Assembly: GCA_026398615.1 (NCBI GenBank)
Contig: JAPLSN010000031.1
Location: 147,682 to 211,681, forward strand
Reading direction: 5' to 3'
DNA length: 64,000 nucleotides
Source of the DNA: Spirochaetota bacterium
Lineage (GTDB): Bacteria > Spirochaetota > Spirochaetia > Treponematales > UBA12059
The notes below the pieces were generated by a model. The model ran no database searches. It saw nothing but the letters and a program-made list of their open reading frames with translations, and was not told where the DNA came from. Positions 23,988-32,457 of the stretch are shown in pieces. Position 1 is the first letter of the stretch. Each line of letters starts with the position of its first letter. The translations under genes were made by a program, and so were the position numbers.

Positions 23988-26900
23988 ATGCTCAAGAATT
24001 TCACCATGGCGCTCGTCGCGTCGGGAGCCGCTTTCTCGAAACGCTACGCCGTTTCGGCTTCCCGGGAGATCCGCAGGGCGGAGCGCGCCGCGTTTTCCAT
24101 ACTCGCGCCGCTCGTCGCGCGAAAGGCGCGAAAGGGCGAAGCGGTCCGCACCGCGCTGAAGTACGTCGGCCCAGGGAGGCTGGACGTCGCGATCCGCGGG
24201 GGTTTCCTGTCCAGACCGCTCAGGCTTCGGTCCGGCGACGACGGGTTCTTCAGCGCATCCTTCGAAGCCGTCCGGGCGAAACGCGACGACGCCGACGCCC
24301 TGCGCTTCCTCTACCTGTCGAAGTTCGACGGGGACGCCGCGAACCATGCCCCCGCCGTGCGCCTGCGCCGCGCGAGGATAGCCCTCTTCATGGCGCTCTC
24401 GGACGCGGTGCTGGACGAGCGCGGCGGCCCCGACGACGAGGCCAACGTCACGGTGCGCTCCATGATGGACGCGCTGTACTACCGCGCCTACGAGTCCGAC
24501 GACGGCACGCTCGCGGAACCCAACCGCCTCAGGCGGGCGGCCGCGAAGTTCTTCTACCGCTTCAACACGAACCACTCGGCGCTCCGACGCGTCTATTCCG
24601 ACAACCTGGCGCAGCTCACCGAGCGGATCAGGTCGGAGAGTGACTTTCTCATCGCCTGGGCGGGCTGCGCGATCTTCTCGCTGAACATCAAGCGCCAGAA
24701 AGCCCAGGACGTCGCCGCCTTCCTGCGCAGGGCCGTGTCCTTCGAGGATGGCGATCCCGAAGGCGACCGCTCTTTCCGCGAGGCTGCCGGGGAGGTTTCC
24801 GCATTCATGGAATCGAACCTGTCCGCCGCATTCGCCTCCACCATCGTCGCCGACCTGAAGGCCGCGATGGCCGTCTCGAGCGGGGAGGCGTACCGGCTTT
24901 ACGAAAAGGTCCTCTTCCTGTTCGAGCGCAAGTCCTGGGAGGACATCTTCCGCACCTTCCGCAGGATGATCGACTCGGGCTATCTGGCCGCTTCCCGTGA
25001 TTACTTCATCTTCTACCGCGTCTTCGCGTTCTCCTGCTTCGAGGCGGGGTACCCGCGCCCGGGACGGGCGTCGGTGGCGGAGTCCGAACGGGCCGCCACC
25101 CTCAACCGCTTCACCTACGTCTCGTCGTTCATGAACAGGCTCGTCGTGGCGGAGGACGCCTTCCGTGAAGGCCGCGGCCATGCCCGCTACGCCCTCTGGG
25201 CGAGGCTCAAGGGCTTCGCGGCCTTCGGTCTCTTCCTCTACGCGGCGGGGCTCGTGCTGTCCCTGGCCTTCTCGCTCGTCCTCGGCAAGCGCGACCCCGA
25301 CCTTCTGGCGCAGACCGTGCCTTGGCTGGCAGACGGGGTCGAAAACCTGCTTCGCGTGATCCTGTCGCTCGACGCGGCCAGGGCGGGCGCCCTCGGATGG
25401 ACGGCAGCCGTCGCCATCGCGCTTTTCTGCCTGTACCTGGCCTACTTTTTCGCCAGGCTCGTCTCAGCGGCGGTCGGAAGGGGCATCGCCTCACTGCGCT
25501 CCCGCAACCTGGCGTTCTTCACGGCGGTCAACGCGGTATCCTTCCTGCTCGTCTTCAGCCTCGCCGTCGAGGCGACGTGGTGGATCCGCGAACCCTTCAC
25601 GCGCGAAAAGCTCCTCTACGTGACGAATGCCGGGTCGGTGGCCGCCACGCGGCCCGATCCCTTCCTGGAACGCTTCATCATCGACAAGGGGATCTCATCG
25701 CGCTACGCCCTCGTCCGGGCGGGCATCGCCGATCTCAACGCTGCCGTGGCGGCGCGGAAGGGCGATCCCGGGGCGCTCGCCGCGTACCTTTCGGGCTTCG
25801 ACGGCTATTCGAAAATCATGTTCGCGGTGGCTCCGAACCGCCCCGGCATCGACGACTACCGCCCCGAGGTTTTCGAGCTGGACCCATTCCTCGGCGAGCT
25901 CGTCCGGAGCTGGCGCGCGTCGTCCGAAGCCCGGAACCTCGACCTCGTCTTCCTCTACCCATTCAAGTACGCCCGTCCCGCCGGCTTCGACGGCATGCCG
26001 CTCCTCGACCGCATGTCGGTCGTGGGCTGCGTCGACGAGCGGGGACCCCTCGGCCTCGCCTGGCTGCCCGACAGGCTTTCGCTCCCGGGCGGCAAGTCGA
26101 CGGACGCCAAGCTCTTCTTCCTGCCCGACGAGACGACCGGCAAGCAGCTTCTGGAACAGCTCAAGGGGCTCAAGCGCGCGCAGGACGTCAAGGTGGAGCA
26201 GATCCGCAGCATGAACGTGGACTACTACTACGATTTCTCCCCGAAAACCCAGGAGAAACCCCCGGCGGAGGGGCAGGACGACCCGGAACGCAATGCCGTC
26301 TTCGCCCCGCTCAACGTCGTCGCCTTCCCCGTGGCCGATCCCGCGCGTGCGGGGTCGTGCAACGCGTTCATCTATGAATTCTCCAGGGACGCGGCCCCCG
26401 GCTACGCCGCGGCCGCCGACGCCTCGCCCGCCGGCAGGCTGGCCAATCCCGGGAGGTTCGGCGCCCTCGCGCTCGACCAGCGCTACCTTACGATGGATTC
26501 CGATCTCGACGAATTCCTCTCGGAAAGCTTCTTCGCGCGGAAAGGCCGCCCGGCCGGCGATGCCGCGGACCGCGCCGCTTTCGCCACCGTCCGCGCCGCT
26601 TTCGCCGCTGTCGTCCTGGCGCTTTTCGCCCTCCTTTCGTCCACGACCACAAGGCAGCGGATCGGCATGGCCCTCGCGGGCGCCGTCGCCATTCTGCCGA
26701 CGCTCGCGCTCCTCGCTCCCGGGCACGGGCCGGCGTTCGCGGGGATCGCTCTGCCGCCGGGATTCTTCGGCGGCTGGGACGGCACGATAGCCCTGGGCGC
26801 CATGATTTTCGTGGCGCTGTATTATCTGGCGCAGGTGGCGGGCATCGCGAAGAACGCGCAAGCCCTCGCCTACGCGTGGGCGATCGCCGCGGTTTCCGTC

Positions 26901-27056
26901 GGCACGGCCGCCGCGGGATTCTTCGGGGTCGTGGACGCGGCCGCGGTCAGGGACTTCTTCTCCGGGCAGGCGGGCATCGCGGTGCGGCTCGGCCTCGCCG
27001 CGCTGACGGCCGCCCTGTCGTGGGCGTTCTTCACGTTCCGCCTGCGGGCCAGGTGA
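23988..27056 (+). CDS. large polytopic membrane protein, unknown
   Basis: 1,022 residues. A hydrophilic, helical N-terminal part of about 400 residues begins with the basic stretch SREIRRAERAAF and is probably cytoplasmic. Three TM segments follow (about 404-432, 466-497, 507-530), then a domain of about 320 residues (containing DLVFLYPFKYARPAGFDGMP and AKLFFLPDETTGKQLLEQLK), then five TM segments between about 861 and 1017. The central domain could be periplasmic. No family is recognised. GGAAGGAG lies 10 bases before the ATG, and the first MoxR gene begins 10 bases after the stop. Its place beside Bat-like genes suggests a membrane partner of the same complex. Confidence 0.7.
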   Translation: MLKNFTMALVASGAAFSKRYAVSASREIRRAERAAFSILAPLVARKARKGEAVRTALKYVGPGRLDVAIRGGFLSRPLRLRSGDDGFFSASFEAVRAKRDDADALRFLYLSKFDGDAANHAPAVRLRRARIALFMALSDAVLDERGGPDDEANVTVRSMMDALYYRAYESDDGTLAEPNRLRRAAAKFFYRFNTNHSALRRVYSDNLAQLTERIRSESDFLIAWAGCAIFSLNIKRQKAQDVAAFLRRAVSFEDGDPEGDRSFREAAGEVSAFMESNLSAAFASTIVADLKAAMAVSSGEAYRLYEKVLFLFERKSWEDIFRTFRRMIDSGYLAASRDYFIFYRVFAFSCFEAGYPRPGRASVAESERAATLNRFTYVSSFMNRLVVAEDAFREGRGHARYALWARLKGFAAFGLFLYAAGLVLSLAFSLVLGKRDPDLLAQTVPWLADGVENLLRVILSLDAARAGALGWTAAVAIALFCLYLAYFFARLVSAAVGRGIASLRSRNLAFFTAVNAVSFLLVFSLAVEATWWIREPFTREKLLYVTNAGSVAATRPDPFLERFIIDKGISSRYALVRAGIADLNAAVAARKGDPGALAAYLSGFDGYSKIMFAVAPNRPGIDDYRPEVFELDPFLGELVRSWRASSEARNLDLVFLYPFKYARPAGFDGMPLLDRMSVVGCVDERGPLGLAWLPDRLSLPGGKSTDAKLFFLPDETTGKQLLEQLKGLKRAQDVKVEQIRSMNVDYYYDFSPKTQEKPPAEGQDDPERNAVFAPLNVVAFPVADPARAGSCNAFIYEFSRDAAPGYAAAADASPAGRLANPGRFGALALDQRYLTMDSDLDEFLSESFFARKGRPAGDAADRAAFATVRAAFAAVVLALFALLSSTTTRQRIGMALAGAVAILPTLALLAPGHGPAFAGIALPPGFFGGWDGTIALGAMIFVALYYLAQVAGIAKNAQALAYAWAIAAVSVGTAAAGFFGVVDAAAVRDFFSGQAGIAVRLGLAALTAALSWAFFTFRLRAR

Positions 27057-27066
27057 GGGGGCAGCC

Positions 27067-28446
27067 ATGACGACGCTAAGGGAATGCGGCAACCAGATGG
27101 TCTCCCTGGCCGAGGAGATCGGCAAGGAACTCTTCAACATCGAGGACACGATCAAGATGGCGGTGCTCACCATCTTCGCGTCGCCCGACGGCAGGTATTC
27201 GCACTTCCTCCTCGAAGCGCCGCCGGGCATGGGCAAGACGGTGCTCTGCAAGACCATCGCCAAGTGGTGCAGCCTGACCTTCAAGCGCATACAGCTCACG
27301 CCCGACATGCAGCCGAGCGAGATCGTGATGACGCAGGAACTCGAGATGTCCGGCGGCGGGATGAGGACGAAGCAGGTCTTCGGGCCGATCTTCACGAACA
27401 TCCTGCTCGCCGACGAGATCAACCGCACGCCGCCGCGCACGCAATCGTCCATCCTCCAGCCCATGGCGGAGTGCGAGACGACCTATGGCGGCAAGACCTT
27501 CCACCTCGGGCACGTGATGAGCGAGCTGGACAGGTACCGCGGGGACGAGTACAACGAGCGCATCAAGGCCATGTACGATAAAGGTCCGTGGACGAAACCG
27601 GCGGCTTCCGCGCTCTTCTACGTCTTCGCCACGCAGAACCCGATCGAGAACGAGGGTACCTACCGCCTCCCCGAGGCGCAGCTCGACCGCTTCCTCTTCA
27701 AGATGGACCTCGACTACCCGGAAGAGCTCACCATCCGCGAGATCCTGAAGCGCAAGGCCGCGATAGGGCAGTTCATCCGCTCCTACTACGACGCGATGGG
27801 CGATTCCAGCCCCGCCGTGCGCCGCGTCGAGGAGTTGCGCGAGGATTCCGGCGGTGATTTCGCCGACCTGCTCAAGCGGATCTCGGACGGCCTGCAGGCG
27901 GAGCTGGCGCCGCAGCTAAAGAAGATGTACGACATCGACGTCCGCGACGGGAAGGAAGCCGGCGCCGTGGCGGACGAACTGAAGAAGCTCCTCTACGACA
28001 AGAAGGACTTTCTCAAGAAGCTCGATAAAAAGGGATCCCTCGACCCCGGGAAGGTCATCGACATCAGGCGGAGCATCGCCCTCAAGGTCGGCGTGTCGAG
28101 CCCGGTCTACTACGAGTACGTCTCGCACATCATCGAGCGGATACGGACCTCCGGCGACTTCGCCATGAAGGTTTCGCCGCGCGTCTGCGACACGGTGCTC
28201 TCCGTCGCCAAGGCGCATTGCGTGTTCCGCGTGTTCATGGAGGCCAGGAGGAAGTCCGACGACGGCTACGATCCCGAAACGCTCTTCATCACCAAGGAAG
28301 ACATAAACGCCTGCGCCCGCAACATGCTCCCGCACCGCGTCTCGCTCAGCTACGAGACGCAGGCCAAGGGCTATACGACGCGCGTCCTCGTCGAGAATAT
28401 CCTGAGGAGCGCGCGGAACGATCCCCGCTTCTCCGGGATCGAGTGA
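27067..28446 (+). CDS. MoxR-family AAA+ ATPase (1), with insertions
   Basis: 459 residues; typical MoxR proteins are about 320-330. Walker A is APPGMGKT at 51-58. Walker B is NILLADEINR with Asp116-Glu117. The sensor-1 segment is FATQNPIENEGTYRLPEAQLDR without interruption. Extra sequence appears in two places: between the pre-sensor hairpin and sensor 1 (HVMSELDRYRGDEYNERIKA and neighbours), and in the lid region (from about 258, HAVEE-like charged helices through DKKDFLKKLDKK to about 335). MoxR ATPases act as chaperone-like remodelers of VWA-domain partners. The DUF58 gene follows 7 bases later, the classic pairing. Confidence 0.9.
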   Translation: MTTLRECGNQMVSLAEEIGKELFNIEDTIKMAVLTIFASPDGRYSHFLLEAPPGMGKTVLCKTIAKWCSLTFKRIQLTPDMQPSEIVMTQELEMSGGGMRTKQVFGPIFTNILLADEINRTPPRTQSSILQPMAECETTYGGKTFHLGHVMSELDRYRGDEYNERIKAMYDKGPWTKPAASALFYVFATQNPIENEGTYRLPEAQLDRFLFKMDLDYPEELTIREILKRKAAIGQFIRSYYDAMGDSSPAVRRVEELREDSGGDFADLLKRISDGLQAELAPQLKKMYDIDVRDGKEAGAVADELKKLLYDKKDFLKKLDKKGSLDPGKVIDIRRSIALKVGVSSPVYYEYVSHIIERIRTSGDFAMKVSPRVCDTVLSVAKAHCVFRVFMEARRKSDDGYDPETLFITKEDINACARNMLPHRVSLSYETQAKGYTTRVLVENILRSARNDPRFSGIE

Positions 28447-28453
28447 GGCCCGG

Positions 28454-29425
28454 ATGCCGCATTCGTCCGTGCGCGACGCCTACCGCGAGTACCTCTCCCG
28501 CCGCCGCGACGAGCTCGAAGACCGCTCCGTGGAGGCGGAGCTGGCCTTCTTCAAGGTGATGCGGAACCTCGTGTTCGGGACCAACCGGTCGATCTTCCTC
28601 ACGACGACGGGCAAGGACCGTGAGGGCGTGGAGAAGTGGGCGCCGGGCAAGCCGATCAACCGCGTGAACGTCAGGGCGACCATCTCCGGCTTCCGTCCCG
28701 AAAACCCGGCGGAATCCATCGTCATCGACACCTTCCGGGACGATCGGCGGCTCTCGATGGAACTCGTGATCGACCGCTCCGACGCGTTGTACCCGCGGGA
28801 ACTCCTCGCCGGCGTCGAAGACCCGCTCGATTCGAAGGCGGCCACGAGCGTCATCGTGCAGGCGCTGCTGCGCTCGCTGGCCAGGGACTACGACGCGTCG
28901 CTCTCGCTGTCGTATTTCCCCGGGGACGCCGACGACGCCGTCCGGGTGGACGTGAAGCGCCGGGGCTGCGGCGACCTGGCCGCGTTGTTCGACCTTGTTC
29001 CCGTACCCCCGGGGCCGCCTCTCGGGGCATTCGCCCGGATGGAGCGGCGCAGCGTGCGTCATGCGGTGGTCGTCGTGGTCGCGGACGAAAGGGCATTCGA
29101 ATTCCCCGGGCGCGGACCGTTCCTCGAACGGATGCGGACCTTTACGCTGACGAACGATGTGATATACTTCGCGCTCGCCACCGATTACGAAAGGCTCTTC
29201 GCGGCTTCGGCCGGGCCCGTCGAGGTGGCGACGCCCGCGGGGACGATCTCCGCAGATTCCGCGGAACGGCGGGCGGAAGCCGGGAGGGCGCTCCGCGACC
29301 TGGCTCTCGAATCCTTCGTCCCGCTCGCGGCCGCGGGCATCCACGTGTGCCCGGTCGTCGCGGGCAGTCCCGGCTGGGCGGATTCCATCGTGGGCTTTTT
29401 CAGGAACAGGCTCGTATTGAAATAA
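28454..29425 (+). CDS. DUF58 protein with degenerate metal site
   Basis: 323 residues, soluble. The DUF58 signature is recognisable though diverged: INRVNVRATISGF (68-80) stands for the R-x-I-x-W-x-x-T-A-R block. VIDTFRDDRRLSMELVIDRS (90-109) stands for the strand leading to the VWA metal site. The expected D-x-S-x-S-M reads D-R-S-D-A-L. The C-terminal half also fits, with a strand RHAVVVVVADERAF, a segment GPVEVATPAGTISAD, and the end GFFRNRL resembling the typical final F-F-x-x-R. DUF58 proteins are the usual partners of MoxR ATPases, and this gene lies between the two MoxR genes. Confidence 0.68.
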   Translation: MPHSSVRDAYREYLSRRRDELEDRSVEAELAFFKVMRNLVFGTNRSIFLTTTGKDREGVEKWAPGKPINRVNVRATISGFRPENPAESIVIDTFRDDRRLSMELVIDRSDALYPRELLAGVEDPLDSKAATSVIVQALLRSLARDYDASLSLSYFPGDADDAVRVDVKRRGCGDLAALFDLVPVPPGPPLGAFARMERRSVRHAVVVVVADERAFEFPGRGPFLERMRTFTLTNDVIYFALATDYERLFAASAGPVEVATPAGTISADSAERRAEAGRALRDLALESFVPLAAAGIHVCPVVAGSPGWADSIVGFFRNRLVLK

Positions 29426-29451
29426 CGCGTCGGAAGCGGAGGAACGAACAC

Positions 29452-30432
29452 ATGAACGAGGAACGGCTTTCCCAGGCGGAACTAGCGGAATTCGTGGAAG
29501 CGAAGCGCGGGCTCATGGCGAACATCGAGGCGGTCATCAGGGGGCAGGCGGAGACGGTCAAGACGGTTATCGCGACCCTCCTCGCGGGAGGCCACGCCCT
29601 CATCGAGGACATGCCGGGGACCGGGAAGACCACCCTTGCCCTCCTCATTTCCCGCTCGATCCAGCCGAGGAAGAACTCGGTGATGTTCAAGCGCGTCCAG
29701 TTCACGCCGGACCTGCTGCCGCTCGACATCACGGGCTCCAGCATCTTCCACCAGCAGAAAAACGAGTTCATCTTCCACCCTGGGCCGGTATTCGCGCACA
29801 TCGTGCTCGCCGACGAGCTCAATCGCGCGTCCCCCAAGGTCCAGTCGGCGCTGCTCCAGTGCATGGCCGAAGGCGACGTGACGGTGGAGAACGTCACCTA
29901 CGAGCTCGAGGAGCCGTTCTTCGTCATCGCCACCCAGAATCCCCTCGAGACCGAAGGAACCTACCCGCTCCCGATCGCCCAGCTCGACCGCTTCTACGCC
30001 AAGGTGTCCATGCTCCGGCTGGACAAGGAGCTGAGCGTCCAGATCCTCAAGGATTACCGGCGGATCGTGAGCTTCGAGGGCGTCAGGCCCGTGATGACGA
30101 TCGAGGACGTGCTGAAATTCCGCGAGTACGCCTCCCGCGTATGGGCGGACGAATCCCTCCTCGGCCTCATCGCGGACATCATCATCGAAACCCACGGCTC
30201 CAGCGAGCGCATCGCCGTCGGCGCCTCCCCCCGCTCCAGCATCATCCTCCTCAAGATGGCCAAGGCCTGGGCCCTGCTCAACGAGAGGACCTACGTCACC
30301 GAGCAGGACATCAAGGACCTCGTGCAGCCCTGCCTCCGGCACCGGCTCAAGTTCAACTACGCCGAATCGGAGGAAGCGGAACTCCGCAAGGTGGCCGACC
30401 GCTGCTTCGAGCGCTTCGTGAGGAAGGCGTAG
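29452..30432 (+). CDS. MoxR-family AAA+ ATPase (2)
   Basis: 326 residues, the normal MoxR length. Walker A is EDMPGTGKT at 52-60, Walker B is VLADELNR with Asp121-Glu122, sensor 1 is ATQNPLETEGTYPLP, and QLDRFYAKV follows as expected. Sensor 2 and the lid are represented by GASPRSSIILLKMAKAWALL. The C-terminal helix set VTEQDIKDLVQPCLRHR is canonical. It is presumably a cytoplasmic ATPase acting on the second DUF58 protein (32454) or on the Bat-like proteins. The ATG at 29452 is preceded by AGCGGAGGA; the long upstream extension of the frame lies antisense to nothing but inside the DUF58 gene in another frame. Confidence 0.93.
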   Translation: MNEERLSQAELAEFVEAKRGLMANIEAVIRGQAETVKTVIATLLAGGHALIEDMPGTGKTTLALLISRSIQPRKNSVMFKRVQFTPDLLPLDITGSSIFHQQKNEFIFHPGPVFAHIVLADELNRASPKVQSALLQCMAEGDVTVENVTYELEEPFFVIATQNPLETEGTYPLPIAQLDRFYAKVSMLRLDKELSVQILKDYRRIVSFEGVRPVMTIEDVLKFREYASRVWADESLLGLIADIIIETHGSSERIAVGASPRSSIILLKMAKAWALLNERTYVTEQDIKDLVQPCLRHRLKFNYAESEEAELRKVADRCFERFVRKA

Positions 30433-30465
30433 GCCCATGAGCGCGAACGCCGCCCGTCAATCCGC

Positions 30466-32457
30466 GTGCGCGCGGGAAAGGGTCCCGCGGTGATCTCGAA
30501 CCGTGCGCCCGTCGCGCGCCGGCCTTCCCAGGCGCGGCGCCAGACCGTTTCCGGACGCCCGGGCGCGCGCCCGGGGGACGCGGCGGACGGCAACCGGCCG
30601 GGAGGGCGGGGGGAAGGAACCGGGAAAGCCGGGCACCTGCGCGTCTATCTGACGGCCTACCTTCTGTGGTTCTTTTTCGGCGTGTTCGGGGCGCACCGCT
30701 TCTACCTGAAACGCACGATTACCGCCAACCTCTACCTGGCCACCTTCGGTGTATTCGGCCTCGGGTGGTTCGTCGACTCCTTCCGTACCTTCTTCCTCGC
30801 CAGGGCGCGCGTCCGCGAGACGGAGCTCGGCGAGTCGTCCTTCGAACGCGTCGTCGCGTCGGAGTTCGAGGACATGGAAACGCGGGACGAGGGCGCGCTC
30901 CTGCGCTCCGGGCGCGACGCGGCGATGCGTCCGGGCACCGCCCAGTTCGTCATCGGTTCCGTCATCGACGCCATCCTCTTCGTCACCGCCGCGGCCGCCA
31001 TACTCTTCGCGCTGATCTACTTCGACCTCGTGCTTCTGGCCTTCCCGCTGGTATTCATCTGGATCGTGCTCCTCCTCAACACGGGGCTCATCAACTCGAT
31101 CAAGGACAACGTCTTCATCCTGAACGATCTTCCCGTCAACGTGGAGAACTCCCTCTCCGCGACGACCTACAAGGTTTTCCAGTTCGGCAAGGGATTCAAG
31201 CCCAGCCTGTTCAAGTACTTCTTCCTCCCCGTGTACCTACCGTTCTACTACCTGTTCGCCGCCCGGCGCGACGGGCGCAGGCTGGAGACGCGTGAACTCT
31301 TCGTCTTCTTCAAGCTGTACACGGGACTCTTCCTCTTCTGGATCACCATCGAGGTCACGCGCATCCTCAACGCGTCGCCGGCCTTCCGCATCGGGTTCTG
31401 GGACTTCCTGCCGCTCGTGCACCCGCTCGTCCTCCTGTCGAAGCTCGCCACCGTCCGCGGCTACGCGCCGATCCACCTCCTCACGGCGTACGTCGTGTCA
31501 GCCTTCCTCTTCCTCTGCCTCACCTGGCTCATCAACATCTCGAACGCGCTCATCCTCCGGAACACCTACGAACTGGCCGAGGAGCGCGCCGACCGCGGGA
31601 TCCCGCTCGCGGTACGCGCGGTGATCGTGTCGGTGATCGCCGTGGTGTTCGCCTTCGCGGTCGGGGCGGCCTTCGATTCCGGTACCCAGTACGAACTCGA
31701 AAACGGATCCGTGCGCAAGTTCTACTCCGCGCTGGAGATCGCCCACCAGAGCGAAGTCCTGGATTCCGCGGTCGTCCGCATGCTCGAGGGGCTCGACAAT
31801 CCGAACGGTTTCCCGAGGAACGCCTTCGCGTCGGCGACCGAGGTCCTCCTCGTCCGCGACGAGCAGGAGAGCAAGCTGCCCGCATCCATGAACCGTTCCC
31901 TGCGCTTCCAGATGGAGCCATTCTCGTCCCGGCTCAAGGGCTACCTCTCGGGCGGCGCGATCGACGGCCGCTACGACAGCTTCATCAACGTCCATACCGT
32001 CACCGTCGAGCTCGGGGGGCGGCGGACCAACCTGCTCATGTTCTCCGTCGACAACCTCTCGGCCGGGGGATACTTCTACTTCTTCCGTATCCCGCTCAAC
32101 ATCGAGCGCAGGGCCTACCCGCTCCTGTTCCTCCGTTTCGTCGATTCCAGGCAGGGCTCGGGCTCGAGGCCGATCGTCGTGGCGGAGGAACCGGTGTGGC
32201 GGCGGAGCGCGTTCAAGGACCCCAGGCTTGGCGAACGACCCGGCCCCGTGACCCTGCCGCCGGGGGACGCGGCCATCCTCAGGGCCGAATCCGCGCGATT
32301 GCGCGCGGATATGGAAAATCCCGCGTTCTGGCGGCAGGTCAAGGAAAACCTGGCTACCGAATTCGGCGTCGCCGACCTCGGCGGGATCACCCTCGAAACC
32401 CGCTATTTCCTCTCCCCGCAGCGGCCCGAACTCTTCCTCGGGGAGGTCCTGCGATGA
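30466..32457 (+). CDS. TM2-domain polytopic membrane protein
   Basis: 663 residues from a GTG at 30466; a GTG at 30490 is an alternative. A basic, Pro/Gly-rich N-terminal tail (about 1-55) precedes a TM2 domain at about 57-110. Its two helices and the signature GVFGAHRFYLKR are clear. At least six more TM segments follow (for example VIDAILFVTAAAAILFALIY, LLTAYVVSAFLFLCLTWLIN). The remaining 270 residues contain a beta-rich soluble domain. An ATG at 30437 with a good GGAAGG site is in another frame and closes after 18 codons, so the true start is uncertain. The end overlaps the next ATG (ATGA). Confidence 0.74.
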   Translation: MRAGKGPAVISNRAPVARRPSQARRQTVSGRPGARPGDAADGNRPGGRGEGTGKAGHLRVYLTAYLLWFFFGVFGAHRFYLKRTITANLYLATFGVFGLGWFVDSFRTFFLARARVRETELGESSFERVVASEFEDMETRDEGALLRSGRDAAMRPGTAQFVIGSVIDAILFVTAAAAILFALIYFDLVLLAFPLVFIWIVLLLNTGLINSIKDNVFILNDLPVNVENSLSATTYKVFQFGKGFKPSLFKYFFLPVYLPFYYLFAARRDGRRLETRELFVFFKLYTGLFLFWITIEVTRILNASPAFRIGFWDFLPLVHPLVLLSKLATVRGYAPIHLLTAYVVSAFLFLCLTWLINISNALILRNTYELAEERADRGIPLAVRAVIVSVIAVVFAFAVGAAFDSGTQYELENGSVRKFYSALEIAHQSEVLDSAVVRMLEGLDNPNGFPRNAFASATEVLLVRDEQESKLPASMNRSLRFQMEPFSSRLKGYLSGGAIDGRYDSFINVHTVTVELGGRRTNLLMFSVDNLSAGGYFYFFRIPLNIERRAYPLLFLRFVDSRQGSGSRPIVVAEEPVWRRSAFKDPRLGERPGPVTLPPGDAAILRAESARLRADMENPAFWRQVKENLATEFGVADLGGITLETRYFLSPQRPELFLGEVLR

